A stretch of 64,000 bases of DNA, taken from the NCBI GenBank assembly GCA_918026815.1, contig CAKJVC010000012.1, positions 744,001 to 808,000 on the forward strand, in the 5' to 3' direction. The notes below the pieces were generated by a model. That model was given only the letters and a program-made list of their open reading frames with translations, searched no databases and was not told where the DNA came from. Position numbers and translations under genes: made by a program. Below are positions 32,978 to 44,890 of this stretch, in pieces. Every line of letters starts with the position of its first letter. Within the stretch, counting starts at the first letter, position 1. The stretch is from Chalara sp. BL73. Lineage: Eukaryota > Ascomycota > Leotiomycetes > Helotiales.

Positions 32978-35599
32978 ATGTCCTCGGACAGAAGGCTGAA
33001 GCTTCCAAGCAGACTAGTTGCTGAGCTTGGAATTGATCAAGGCAAGTCCCGCAGGCACTGGTCCAAGTCTATATCTAATTCTTCGCAAGGCCCTACGACT
33101 GGCAGAAAGAGGTCACGGAATCAGGGGTCAAGAAAAGAGGTCAGAAAAGCAGAAAGAGAGCAAAAGAAAGCTTCAAGGAGCGGACCACCACCTCAGAAAC
33201 GACACAAATCCCAACATACGCCCAGTGTTGATCACGATGATTTCGATACCGCTGAAAGATTACCTCAGAAGATAGCTAAGAATGCTCAAAAGCTGTCGAA
33301 AGTACAGGACGACACGGAAGACGTCAGGCCTAACCCGAAATCAATTCTTAAGCGGACCAAGAAAGTAGACCCTACCCCTTCAGAATTCGACTCAGATTTG
33401 CCTTCTCCGAAGGTCTCACAGAAGGCGATTGATAAGAAAAAATGGGGAGAAGACGAGGAAATCGATTGGTTAGAGCAGGCGCTGGGCCTAAAAGGCAAGA
33501 AGAAAAAGAAAGTTGATGAGTTCGGGGATCTCTTAGGCGAATTGGATGCGCTTGAGGACACAGAAATGCTAGAAAGGAAGAAATCAAAAGCAGAGGGAGA
33601 TGAGTGGCTGGAAGAGAAGCGCCGGAAGGCAAAATTAGCCAAAGGACAGGATCCAGAGTCGATTGAGGGTGACGAGGATAGCATACCGTATGAAGACCTT
33701 GAGGGCAGCGAAGATGATGAAAGCGCGTCAGATATATCCTTGGATGACCCTCGGCTTCTGGATGATGACTCGGATGAAGATACGGAGGGGAATGGGCATC
33801 AAGAAATTTTGGACGCCGAGGACGATTTTGAAGGATTTGAGTCAGATGAGGATGAAACTGAAGGAGAGGACCAACGTGCATCTCAACCGCGAGTGCGAGA
33901 AAACCCATATGTTGCACCTACAGCAGGTGCAGACGCGTCCGTGAAGTACATCCCACCGTCGATGCGGAAAGCTGCCTCTTCAGATACAGAATTATTGTCT
34001 CGACTGCAGCGGCAAACTCGAGGTTTGGTCAACCGATTGACAGAGGCCAACCTGATATTTCTGCTGGGAGATGTTGAGAAGCTTTACAGGGAGAATCCTC
34101 GACAGCATGTAACGACAACTCTAGTTGATCTCCTCTTGGCCTCGGTGTGTGAACCTACAATTTTGCCAGATACACTTATCATTCTTCCCGCCGGGTTCAT
34201 TGCAGCGGTTTACAAAATTATTGGGACTGATTTTGGAGCGCAAGTGATACAAAGGATAGTGGAACTCTTTGACGAGCACTATACACGTGCAGCTTCTGAT
34301 ATTAGTAAGGAAACTTCGAATCTTATCATGTTGCTTTCAGAGATGTACATTTTTCAGGTTGTTGGGAGTAATCTAATATTCGACTATGTACGCTTGTTTT
34401 TGGGCAAGCTGTCAGAATTGAATGCAGAATTGCTTCTGAAAATCATTCGTACATCTGGGCCACAATTACGGCAAGACGACCCATCTGCACTCAAAGATAT
34501 AGTAGCTATGCTTCGGCCTGCCGTTGCAAGAGTTGGGGAGGATAATATCTCTGTCCGCACGAAGTTCATGATTGAAACGATCAGCGATCTCAAAAACAAC
34601 AAAATGAGAACCGGTGCTACCGCTTCAGCCATTACATCCGAGCATACTATACGCATGAAGAAGACGTTGGGAACATTGAATACGCGAAATATCAAAGCTA
34701 GTGAGCCTCTGCGAATAGGTCTTAAAGATATTCGAGAATCCGATCTGAAGGGGAAATGGTGGCTCGTTGGAGCCAGCTGGTCCGGAGATGTGAAGGAGGA
34801 AGAGGACCAACCCGCGCAATTTTCGATAACTGATCAGTCTCTGCCATCCAAACGAACAAATACCGACGATACTGGCGTTGCGGATCTTGCACAGCTTGCA
34901 AGAGAGCAGCGTATGAATACGGAGGTCCGCCGTGCTATCTTCGTTGCTATTATGTCTGCGACTGACTTCCAAGATGCTTATGTGCGCCTCATGAAGCTCC
35001 AGCTGAAGAAGAAGCAGGAATTCGAGATTCCCAAAGTGTTGATTCATTGTGCAGGAGCCGAGAAGAGCTATAATCCCTACTATACACTCATTGCGAGGAA
35101 GCTCTGTGGAGACACAAAATTGAGAAAGTCCTTCCAGTTTAGCCTTTGGGATCTGTTCAAGAAAATGGGCGAGACTGGTGATGACGACAATGAAATCGAT
35201 GATGATACCGACAACCTGCTTGATACAAGACACATTGTCAATCTGGCTAAAATGTTTGGCACACTGATTGTTGATGGAGGACTTGGAATTGGCGTTCTCA
35301 AGAATCTCAACCTGCAATACCTTCAGCCCAAGACGAGAATATTCATTGAGGTACTTCTCATCAGTGTTTTGCTTCAGTCACAAAGGCATTCTGAGACCAA
35401 GAGGGACGAAATTACGGTGGTCAATGTGATGCTACGGATCAAGGACACACCGCAGCTCATTAGGGGGCTGCAGTACTTCTTGAAGAAGGTGATTAGCAAG
35501 ACGGATATTGCTGGAAAGAAAGATGATAAGAAAACGGTGAAATGGGCTTGTAAGGTAGCTAGTGATACTCTACAGGATTTGGTTGTGGAAACCGTATAA
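32978..35599 (+). CDS. SGD1: SGD1/NOM1 family nucleolar MIF4G and MA3 domain protein
   Basis: Single exon of 873 residues from the ATG at 32978 (an in-frame TTG at 32942 is not needed). The N-terminus (LKLPSRLVAELGID) is followed by a very basic region with SRKEVRKAEREQKK, then acidic blocks. The MIF4G domain begins near residue 327 with LLSRLQRQTRGLVNRLTEAN. The MA3 domain covers about 646-760 and includes RRAIFVAIMSATDFQDAY and FSLWDLFKKMGE. NOM1/Sgd1 binds the DEAD-box helicase Fal1/eIF4A3 in the nucleolus and is needed for small-subunit rRNA maturation; in yeast it also affects osmotic glycerol response. Length is close to yeast Sgd1 (899). Paired divergently with SRP14. Confidence 0.94.
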   Translation: MSSDRRLKLPSRLVAELGIDQGKSRRHWSKSISNSSQGPTTGRKRSRNQGSRKEVRKAEREQKKASRSGPPPQKRHKSQHTPSVDHDDFDTAERLPQKIAKNAQKLSKVQDDTEDVRPNPKSILKRTKKVDPTPSEFDSDLPSPKVSQKAIDKKKWGEDEEIDWLEQALGLKGKKKKKVDEFGDLLGELDALEDTEMLERKKSKAEGDEWLEEKRRKAKLAKGQDPESIEGDEDSIPYEDLEGSEDDESASDISLDDPRLLDDDSDEDTEGNGHQEILDAEDDFEGFESDEDETEGEDQRASQPRVRENPYVAPTAGADASVKYIPPSMRKAASSDTELLSRLQRQTRGLVNRLTEANLIFLLGDVEKLYRENPRQHVTTTLVDLLLASVCEPTILPDTLIILPAGFIAAVYKIIGTDFGAQVIQRIVELFDEHYTRAASDISKETSNLIMLLSEMYIFQVVGSNLIFDYVRLFLGKLSELNAELLLKIIRTSGPQLRQDDPSALKDIVAMLRPAVARVGEDNISVRTKFMIETISDLKNNKMRTGATASAITSEHTIRMKKTLGTLNTRNIKASEPLRIGLKDIRESDLKGKWWLVGASWSGDVKEEEDQPAQFSITDQSLPSKRTNTDDTGVADLAQLAREQRMNTEVRRAIFVAIMSATDFQDAYVRLMKLQLKKKQEFEIPKVLIHCAGAEKSYNPYYTLIARKLCGDTKLRKSFQFSLWDLFKKMGETGDDDNEIDDDTDNLLDTRHIVNLAKMFGTLIVDGGLGIGVLKNLNLQYLQPKTRIFIEVLLISVLLQSQRHSETKRDEITVVNVMLRIKDTPQLIRGLQYFLKKVISKTDIAGKKDDKKTVKWACKVASDTLQDLVVETV

Positions 35600-35912
35600 A
35601 GATAAAATAAGTATATGTCATTAACCTCGGCTTCCCAGGGTTCCAGAACGATATAGAAGGAGGATGGCTATTTGGAATATGTGACCGACCTCGGTATTGT
35701 GTGTTTGAAGGACGATATAGAGGAACTGGCGTAGCTGGTTCAAGAAGTATTTGGCTTTGTAAAATTCGCCTCCTTTTGAAGATATCCATACACGTGACCT
35801 TGGTTTTTCGGCGGCTTTTGCCGCATGGGGTTCATTGTTTTCCCGAGCTCAGCAAAAACATCCATCTGTCCCTGTTCACGTCCTCATAACTATACCTCTC
35901 CAACGAGAAAAG
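35600..35912. other. Intergenic region between SGD1 and LPD1
   Basis: 313 bp with the SGD1 3' UTR and the LPD1 promoter, both plus strand. Nothing else recognised. Confidence 0.5.
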
Positions 35913-37913
<2,001 letters not shown>

Positions 37914-38696
37914 GCTTGCATGGATGTAGTTTAGATTGTATTATAGCGCTCTAGATATCAAAAACTCGAGTTGACTGATGACATATGAAGTGTCCTTGGT
38001 GACATGTGAATCTCTCCATTTGGTGCTGCTGGCTTAGGAAATTGCTAGTTAAAATGCAGGGTCACAATTTGAAATTGTAAAGAGCCATGATAGCTACAAT
38101 TGTTGATTTCCCTGACCTCGTAACCATTTATGTATAGCTAGAGATGGGATGTGGAAGACTCAGGAACGGCAGTTGAGGGGAATGCCTTAATTCACGGCGT
38201 TGTTTCAAGAATGCATGGGAAACCGAGCTTGTATCTTAGAACTTACTTAAACATCCATGTGTAAATACGGAGAAGAGATTCTATGAATGTAACTATCCTA
38301 CAACGAAATTTACACACCAAGCATGAATCCTAAGCCTCACCCAACGCTCCGTCAAACAGGCAGCAGGAGGGGAATAAAGAGATCCTCCAGCTACTTTACG
38401 TCCTAGAATCTACAAGCATCAAGACTATAGGCTTCGCTACTCAATCCACATCGTAGACTATCGAAATTTGGAGGAAGGGGTGTATGTAACACAGTATTGG
38501 GTACCTGCTGAGCAATCAGCAACGCCTCAACCCCCTTCCCTCCCCCTGGTCATCAGACAGAAACAAGCAGCTATAGCCGTAACTTTTGTGTGACCCAAAC
38601 CGCCTTGCTTTGACAATCTTAAGAGAGATAATACACATGAGCCACAACCTAACGTTAATCCTGTCCAATCCAGATCAATGAAGGTTCTTTGGAAGG
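37914..38696. other. Convergent intergenic region
   Basis: About 780 bp between the 3' ends of LPD1 (+) and the Cys/Gly-rich gene (-). Only 3' UTR-like sequence; no feature recognised. Confidence 0.5.
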
Positions 38697-39272
38697 CTAT
38701 ACTCCCCACCCGGAGCGTGCAAGGAACCCTCGGTTTCCGATTCCTGTGCGGAGGCGGCCTGGATATCCAAGCAATCTGTTGTGGGTAGCCCCGTGGAAGC
38801 CGTTTCTGAGGCTGCCACCGTAGCCCAAAGCTCCGTACCTAGGGCTTCCATATCCAAGACCACCTCTACCTCCCATGCCATATTGGCCATGGCTCAGTGT
38901 GTAGTAAAGAGGAAGGCTGAGCCTGCTTAGCAAATAAGGGCGAGTATAAATGGAATACTTAGAACTTTACTTATCAAATGAATCGTACAAGTCGTAACCA
39001 TCGAGTCCACTCCCGCGACTACCCATGTAATTGTAGCACAACGGATGAGAGCAGCATATATCGTAAAATTCGCATGGATCCTCCATGAAATGGTAACATC
39101 GAGTACACTCGCGGCATATCAAGACGTCCGAAAGTCCTGCAAGGTCAAGATTATAAAGACGACGACTCGATCCCATGTTGAAGGGATTAAGAGCATAGTC
39201 ATTTCCACGAGGACAACTGTGTCTGAAAGATGGAAGCGTCAAAGTCATTGGGTTGTTAGGTCTCCAGACCAT
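38697..39272 (-). CDS. Hypothetical small protein with Cys cluster and Gly/Tyr-rich tail
   Basis: Two exons on the minus strand, 38971-39272 and 38697-38922, giving 175 residues. The 48-nt intron (38923-38970) starts GTAAAG and ends GCAG; the frame continues exactly across it. Residues 53-79 are Cys-rich (CRECTRC then CEF, ICC, PLC), and after the junction the protein is Gly/Tyr/Arg-rich (GQYGMGGRGGLGYG). No signal peptide or membrane helix. A TATA-like element lies about 100 bp upstream of the start (39371-39380), which is rare evidence for a real promoter in this window. An alternative start is Met9 (MTLTLPSF). I do not recognise the family. The Gly/Tyr-rich tail suggests self-association or RNA binding, but this is only inference. 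Confidence 0.6.
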
Positions 39273-39370
39273 TGATAAAATAAATTGGCAGACGCGTTTG
39301 AGATGAGAGAAGATAACTTGCGGATGATATGATGCTGAAGAATGAGTCCCCAACCAGTGGACAGACCTTG

Positions 39371-39380
39371 TCTTATATAG
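39371..39380 (-). promoter_or_regulatory. TATA-box-like element of the Cys/Gly-rich gene
   Basis: CTATATAAGA on the minus strand, about 100 bp upstream of the ATG at 39272. The leader between them is CT-rich (TCTTCTCTCATCTC just before the start), as usual for fungal transcription start regions. Confidence 0.5.
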
Positions 39381-40677
39381 GCCGTGGACGGTCCGCTTCC
39401 AGCCTTTCCGAGGCCTTGTGCCGATAGGCAAAAGCCTAAAGCTGCGATGCCTCGGAGGCCGTAAATTGACTTGAACGGTCTGTTCTCGGGAAACACCTCC
39501 GAGACTTGTTGACCGCTGTCTGCAAATTGGTAGCACATATTTACAAACTTGATTGCCCTCAAAGTCATGGAATACGAGGCAGATGGTATTGCGTGGCCAC
39601 GGTATGTGATGGTCTTGAATAGGCCAATAAATCACTGAAAGTGGTGTTTTAGTCGAATATATATTGAAATGTCTCTATTTTGTGATAGGCAGCCTGTATA
39701 AAATGTCACAAGATCAGTATAACAACCACAAAAGTCATACGGCATCTTCCCACCATGGCATGATTTCTAGTTATCTCAGACAAGGCTGCAGTCATTATTG
39801 CCATACAGTGCCATTCTCATCATGCGCAGATATGTCCACCAGTTTCAAGCGTCGCTCCCTAACTAAGGTCTAAGTATTGGTATGAAGGAGATATTACCAA
39901 CTGACATAAGTTGAAGAAGATGCATGGTAGAGATATTCTGCACGAGTAAAATGATAATTGAACGGGGCCCGGTTGGATCGTCTGACACAGGCATGCTTCT
40001 GAAAACTTTGGTATAACAGCCTTCAACTTTAAGCTGAACAATCTTGAACTTCCAAACTGGCAAACTGGCAATATTTTGAGGCCTACGAGGCTTAAAACAG
40101 CCCTATAGACGGATTTGAAGGCTTTCTAACCCCGTTAAGAGTATAGAACCGACTAATGGCGGAGGGAAGCAAACTCTTGGAGATGTGGTCGAGAATCTGA
40201 AGAGGAAGGAAACAACACAAACACCAATTAGGCATGCTGGGTAGCATAATGCATGCCTCGGCATGTCTATCATATATATCCAGAGCCACTACGCTTTGAA
40301 TTCTACATGTTATCAATTCATGAATCTTAGGTAGCAAGAATAAATTTATATCAACGTAGGAAGCGTCGTCGAAAATGAGAATTGGGCATTCACGTGATTT
40401 ATATTTGAAGCCAATTAGGAAGCCGCTGTGCCTGGTGCCGCTACCGCTAAACCTCTTATAGACAAGTAGTGCGACGGGCATTTGCAGGCGGAATTTATAA
40501 ATGCAAGCTTCACACCGTAATCATGCCATTTGTCGTCGCTCTTTTTACCCATTTCAATATCAATTGACTCCATCAGAGAACGGATATAAAGTCGGACAAG
40601 AATTCTCTCTATAGTTATGCTTTGAAATATACAAGAAGCCTTTTAAAAGCACCTCTGCTATTTATCCTCTTCAGATT
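39381..40677. other. Gene-poor intergenic region
   Basis: Between the Cys/Gly-rich gene (-) and the desaturase (+), divergent. Contains the possible 2EXR remnant at 40092-40481 and otherwise only short unlinked frames. The desaturase promoter should lie at the right end. Confidence 0.45.
40092..40481 (-). pseudogene. Possible remnant of a 2EXR-domain protein
   Basis: An open frame of 129 residues with the order PVALLVYKR, GFKYKSRECPILIFDD, SYVDINLFLLP, then CRIQSVVALDIYD. This resembles the fungal 2EXR domain, in which a xALLxVxxESR helix is followed by an IYFNxxxDTLYxD strand and a KIQxLALD strand. The key ESR core is missing (RFSGSG instead) and no N-terminal LPxELRxxIW motif lies upstream. 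If real, it is a decayed fragment. The match is by eye and weak. Confidence 0.25.
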
Positions 40678-42391
40678 ATGGCACACAGAGAGATTACGCT
40701 GTCTCGACGACAAGTCGAGGGTCTCATTGCAGATGGCAGATCTATTGTCATTATCAATGGGATGGTTTTGAAGGTCGACCCTTGGCTGAAGTACCATCCT
40801 GGAGGAGATAAAGCTATCGCACATATGGTTGGCAGAGATGCTACTGACGAAGTGACGGCGTATGAAATATCTCAAGTCGCTCAACCGCTCAGACTAACGA
40901 TATTTTTCTAGTCTTCACTCCAGGGAAGCACAAAAACAGATGGAGAGATACTGTATCGGTAGAACAGAAGGACCCTGGAAGAACTTTCTTCCTCCAATAC
41001 AGGATGGCAAGTTCCGACCATATGTTGAAGGTGCCTCGGATATAGAAGATGAAGAGGACAAGGAAGCTTGCACGACAGCATCAGACACGTCAAGAGCCCC
41101 GTCTCCCATATTCGACATGCAGGATAATATTCGCCAACGCGGAAACTCGAAGCCTCGAGACATGCTCTCTTCATCTTCATCAATCTCTTCTGTTTCGGAT
41201 GCAGATGATGGAATGGCATACTTTGATGGCCTTACCAAGGAACAAATAGATCTTGACCATGCTAAATATCCCTCTTTGGATATAAATACACAAGAGGAAG
41301 TGGTCCGTAAATATCGCTTACTAGACCAACGCATACGTGCTGAAGGACTATACGATTGCAACTATTCAGCATATGCTGTTGAGGCGTGTCGCTACGTGTT
41401 TCTTGCATCTATGTCTCTCCTGTTCCTGCACTGGGGTTGGTGGGCTACTAGTGGATTATTCCTTGGATGTCTGTGGCATCAACTCGTCTTCACTGTCCAT
41501 GATGCAGGCCACATGGGTATAACCCACAACTTCACAATCGACACAACAATCGGTATCATAATCGCAGATTTCATTGGCGGTCTCTCTGTAGGCTGGTGGA
41601 AACTCAACCATAATGTCCATCACGTTGTCACAAATTCACCTGAACACGATCCAGATATCGAACATATTCCTTTCTTCGCTATCTCGCATAGATTTTTTGA
41701 ATCATTACGATCATCTTTCTATGGACGTGTTATGACATATGATGCTTTCGCCAAGTTTATAATACCATATCAAGCATATCTATATTATCCTGTACTTACG
41801 TTTGGGAGATTCAATTTATACCGATTGTCATGGGAATATTTGCTTCTCGGGCTTGGCCCTAAGAGAGGACCTGCCTGGTGGCATAGATGGCTCGAGATTG
41901 CGGGTCAGGTGTTTTTCTGGTATTGGTTCGGATACGGGATACTATACAAGACGATTCCTACGGCCTGGGGTAGGTTTTCGTTTGTTATGGTCAGTCACAT
42001 GATAACTATGCCATTGCATGCTCAAATCACGCTCTCCCACTTTTCTATGAGCACCGCAGAGTTAGGCCCGCACGAGTCATTCCCTCAGAAGATGCTAAGG
42101 ACAACCATGGATATCGATTGTCCACAGTGGCTTGATTTCTTTCACGGTGGCTTGCAATTTCAAGCAATTCATCACCTCTTCCCGAGAATGCCCAGGCATA
42201 ACTTACGTCGAACTCAAAAGATGGTGCAGGAGTTCTGTTCCGAGGTTGGCATTCCATATGCTCTGTACGGCTTCGTCGATGGTAGCAAAGAGGTCATTGG
42301 AAAGCTAGGAGATGTAGGGCGCCAGGCGGCAATTCTTGCAAAGTGTCAAAAGACGATTGCAGGGAGAGGCGATGTCTTACACGGGCATTAG
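40678..42391 (+). CDS. Sphingolipid delta-8 desaturase with N-terminal cytochrome b5 domain
   Basis: Two exons, 40678-40859 and 40912-42391, giving 553 residues. The 52-nt intron (GTATGA..CTAG) has branch site ACTAAC. The cytochrome b5 domain has the first haem His in HPGG (residues 40-43) and the second in ALHS (His63), which exists only after splicing. The desaturase histidine boxes are HDAGH (257-261), HNVHH (294-298) and QAIHH (478-482); the Gln in the third box is typical of front-end desaturases. Several membrane helices lie between. A Ser/Asp-rich insert (about residues 100-165) separates b5 and membrane parts. The enzyme should desaturate the long-chain base of glucosylceramides at C8 in the ER, as in other filamentous fungi. 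Delta-6-type fatty acid activity cannot be excluded from sequence alone. Confidence 0.92.
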
Positions 42392-43576
42392 ATGACATAG
42401 CCGCTTATTTTTTCGGGAATATGCTTGCCAAATATCAAAGGAATTTTGATTCATGGAGTATCCTCCTCATATGTCGATATCACAGTCGAGCTTCATAGCC
42501 GAGTAATAGATGTGATTCAAGTGGATCTAACTATGAAGAAATGCTCTATTCCATGCGTGGTTGAGTGACTCCAGCCCGTAGTCTTTCGCGACAACAGCCA
42601 TATTCGTGCCGCGATCCCGAGACGATGGTCTGTTCTCGGGGAAGCTGCATGCGTCGGTATCGCCCATACCCGTATGCATGATATTAGCGAACTCATCGGG
42701 CGATCTTTTGCTTCCTCAAGCCACCTTTTGCAAGGATACTGCCTTAATTCAGGAACTGTCCAAAGCAAATACCTCTAATCAATCAGGAATACAATATAGA
42801 ACCACTCTCATTGGCGAGCATGTAATGCTGGGTATTCGAGCCCAGGGATCCAAACTTCTACGCCCCTATACGCGGGAATTGCCGATACCTTAGTCGACAA
42901 GTCAACATGCATCCACTGCGGCAAGCCGGCGGCTCAGATGTAACAATGCAACTGGTTGATCGGGTCTACAAGATGAGCCAAAAAGCATCACGCTGTCATT
43001 CCGAGCAGATGAAGATATAGCGTTAGTACTTAGTGAGTAAAAGAAAAGAAATATAGACGATTTTCAGTCGGGAAACGGTCGAGTCTTCAGATCTACATCC
43101 AGCATCTCGGTTTGTTTCTTTATTGCTTAAAGCTAATAGACCTTAACATTATAGAAGACCGTCCAAGAGTGAAGCGGTCCGAATTTTAAGAGTATCAAGC
43201 GTGCGATATGGCAAGATGTGGTTTATCTAGTTCAGCCAGGATAAAGGCAACTGAACTAAAAGCAAATCTCTATCATATTACGGGTAGGCACGTTGTTTGC
43301 GGTCCTTTAGCTCTTATCAGCCTTTGCAGATCAAAGAATTTGGATACGTCGAGGACCCTGCCTCATATCAAGCCAAGTATTCGCTTTAAATAATGAGGGA
43401 AAAAGCAAACACAGATCCACTTCGGCCGGGGCCAGCATATAAGAGCTGGTGGCCTGCTGAAGGAGAGTATCATCCTGAATTCGGGAACTTTAGTTCAGTT
43501 CATATTCCGCATACTCTCTGCTTATTACAAGGAGCCTGGGTTCGCTTCACCACGTCACGTTCGGTCCACACAGAAA
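42392..43576. other. Gene-free region of about 1.2 kb
   Basis: Between the desaturase and the small Cys-containing gene. Only short frames with no family resemblance. No RNA gene was confirmed; a B-box-like GTATTCGAGCC near 42832 was rejected as tRNA. Confidence 0.45.
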
Positions 43577-43869
43577 ATGACACGAGGCAGGCAGACGGCT
43601 GATTCGGCCGACAGGATAAGCAGGAATGGAAAAGATGTAAGTCCGGAAGCGTTTCCGCGAGCAAGGAGAGGCTGACTTGACCCCAGGCTGGGCACGCCTA
43701 TCGTTCCAAGAAAGCGGCGGACCGCAACGCCAACGACAGCGCGAAGTACAGCGGAAGCGGTGGCGGGCCCAGCAGCAGCAACTGGCGCTGTACGAATGCC
43801 AACTCGACTGGAAGTGGTTGTTCGTTGCAGAACGGCTTATGTGCTACGTGCCAACGGGCTGGGACGTAG
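43577..43869 (+). CDS. Small hypothetical protein with C-terminal Cys motif (two exons, 80 residues)
   Basis: Exons 43577-43636 (20 codons) and 43687-43869, giving 80 residues. The 50-nt intron (43637-43686) has a strong donor GTAAGT, a GCTGAC branch-like site and ends CCAG. The protein has an Arg/Asp/Ser-rich N-terminus (TADSADRISRNGKD), a Lys/Ala/Asn stretch (YRSKKAADRNANDSAK), a Gly/Ser linker, and a C-terminal C55, C65, C72-x2-C75 pattern (WRCTNANSTGSGCSLQNG then LCATC). This frame is hidden under a longer overlapping frame (43677-44177) that gives unconvincing low-complexity protein. GC content is higher than around it. No signal peptide; family not recognised. The Cys set could bind one zinc. 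Support comes from the splice sites and the protein-like composition only. Confidence 0.5.
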
Positions 43870-44890
43870 TGGAGGCTATGAACAGGGAAGGTGCAGCTGG
43901 GACGGTATGCGAGATGGTGGCTGATCTTCTATGTGCATATTGCAGAACATGTATGAAAAGCTGGGGTTGGCATGGAGGGGAGGACAGGTCACAGTTGAAG
44001 AAATGTAACCCCAACCCAATTTCGAGGCGTCCGAAATTTGGGGGGCTATTAGGCCAGTACTGTACTCGTGGATACGAGGCCAATGTTCATAATTACTTTT
44101 TAATCGGACGATATGAAACAATTTTATACCGGGTTCCATCTCGTCCCAGCAAATCGGAAGTTGAGAAGCTGAGATAATGCTTGTCCTACCAAAGCTATAG
44201 CTTGCAACTAGGATACTCTCGCTATAGGGCAATTAGAGAACGGTCAGTGGAGTTGAATTAGATGCAGATTAGCAAGACAGCATGGCAATTCCAATCCCGT
44301 CCTTAGGATGCCAAGCTTGATTCACATGGTCCATGAATTCTGCCGTGGCGGAATTCAGGGGCTCTGGACTGGTAGGCAAGAATGCAGATGATGGAGAATT
44401 ATTGATTATCGCATAGTAGTCCTCCTAATAGGAGACGAACATATCCTTCATGATGAATTGTAGTAAGTCTCCTAGTTTTAGCCATCTGTTTTATATGGTG
44501 CATAGAATGAGACGCATTTCAAAGTTCTATGAATGGCAGGCGGTGAGAAAGTTGCGTCACATACTTGGCTCTCACCACAGGTCAAGCTGACACTCGACTC
44601 TGACTGTTGCCTATGACCCCAAGTCAACCCTGTTTAAACGTGTTCATTCAAAGCTTGCTTGTGACTGTTTAGTTCTTAGATTGGCATCAGATATCTGCTA
44701 AATCTCAGCTCAAGACGAATCTAATCTGGTTGTTTCTTTTGGATTGGCCATGACAAAGACCCTACCAAAGCCAATCGCGATTCTACTCACAACAGCGACT
44801 TCCAGTTGACGAACATTGTCCAGTCATTCTTACACCGTAGAATTAGAGGGGCGACTATGGTGTTCATGAAAGGGACATAGCATAGAAAAG
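43870..44890. other. Gene-free region upstream of VAC14
   Basis: About 1 kb with only short unlinked frames; it should include the VAC14 promoter. Nothing else recognised. Confidence 0.45.

Noticed and set aside
39245..39568. 107-codon minus-strand frame upstream of the Cys/Gly-rich gene
   Set aside because: It covers the TATA-like box and CT-rich leader of that gene and shows no domain.
42820..42860. tRNA-like B box (GTATTCGAGCCC)
   Set aside because: The arms do not form a proper TPsiC stem with a 7-nt loop and no A box or acceptor stem is found upstream.
43677..44177. 166-codon open frame
   Set aside because: Overlaps the spliced 80-residue gene in another frame; Gln/Arg-rich start and random-looking rest, no family.
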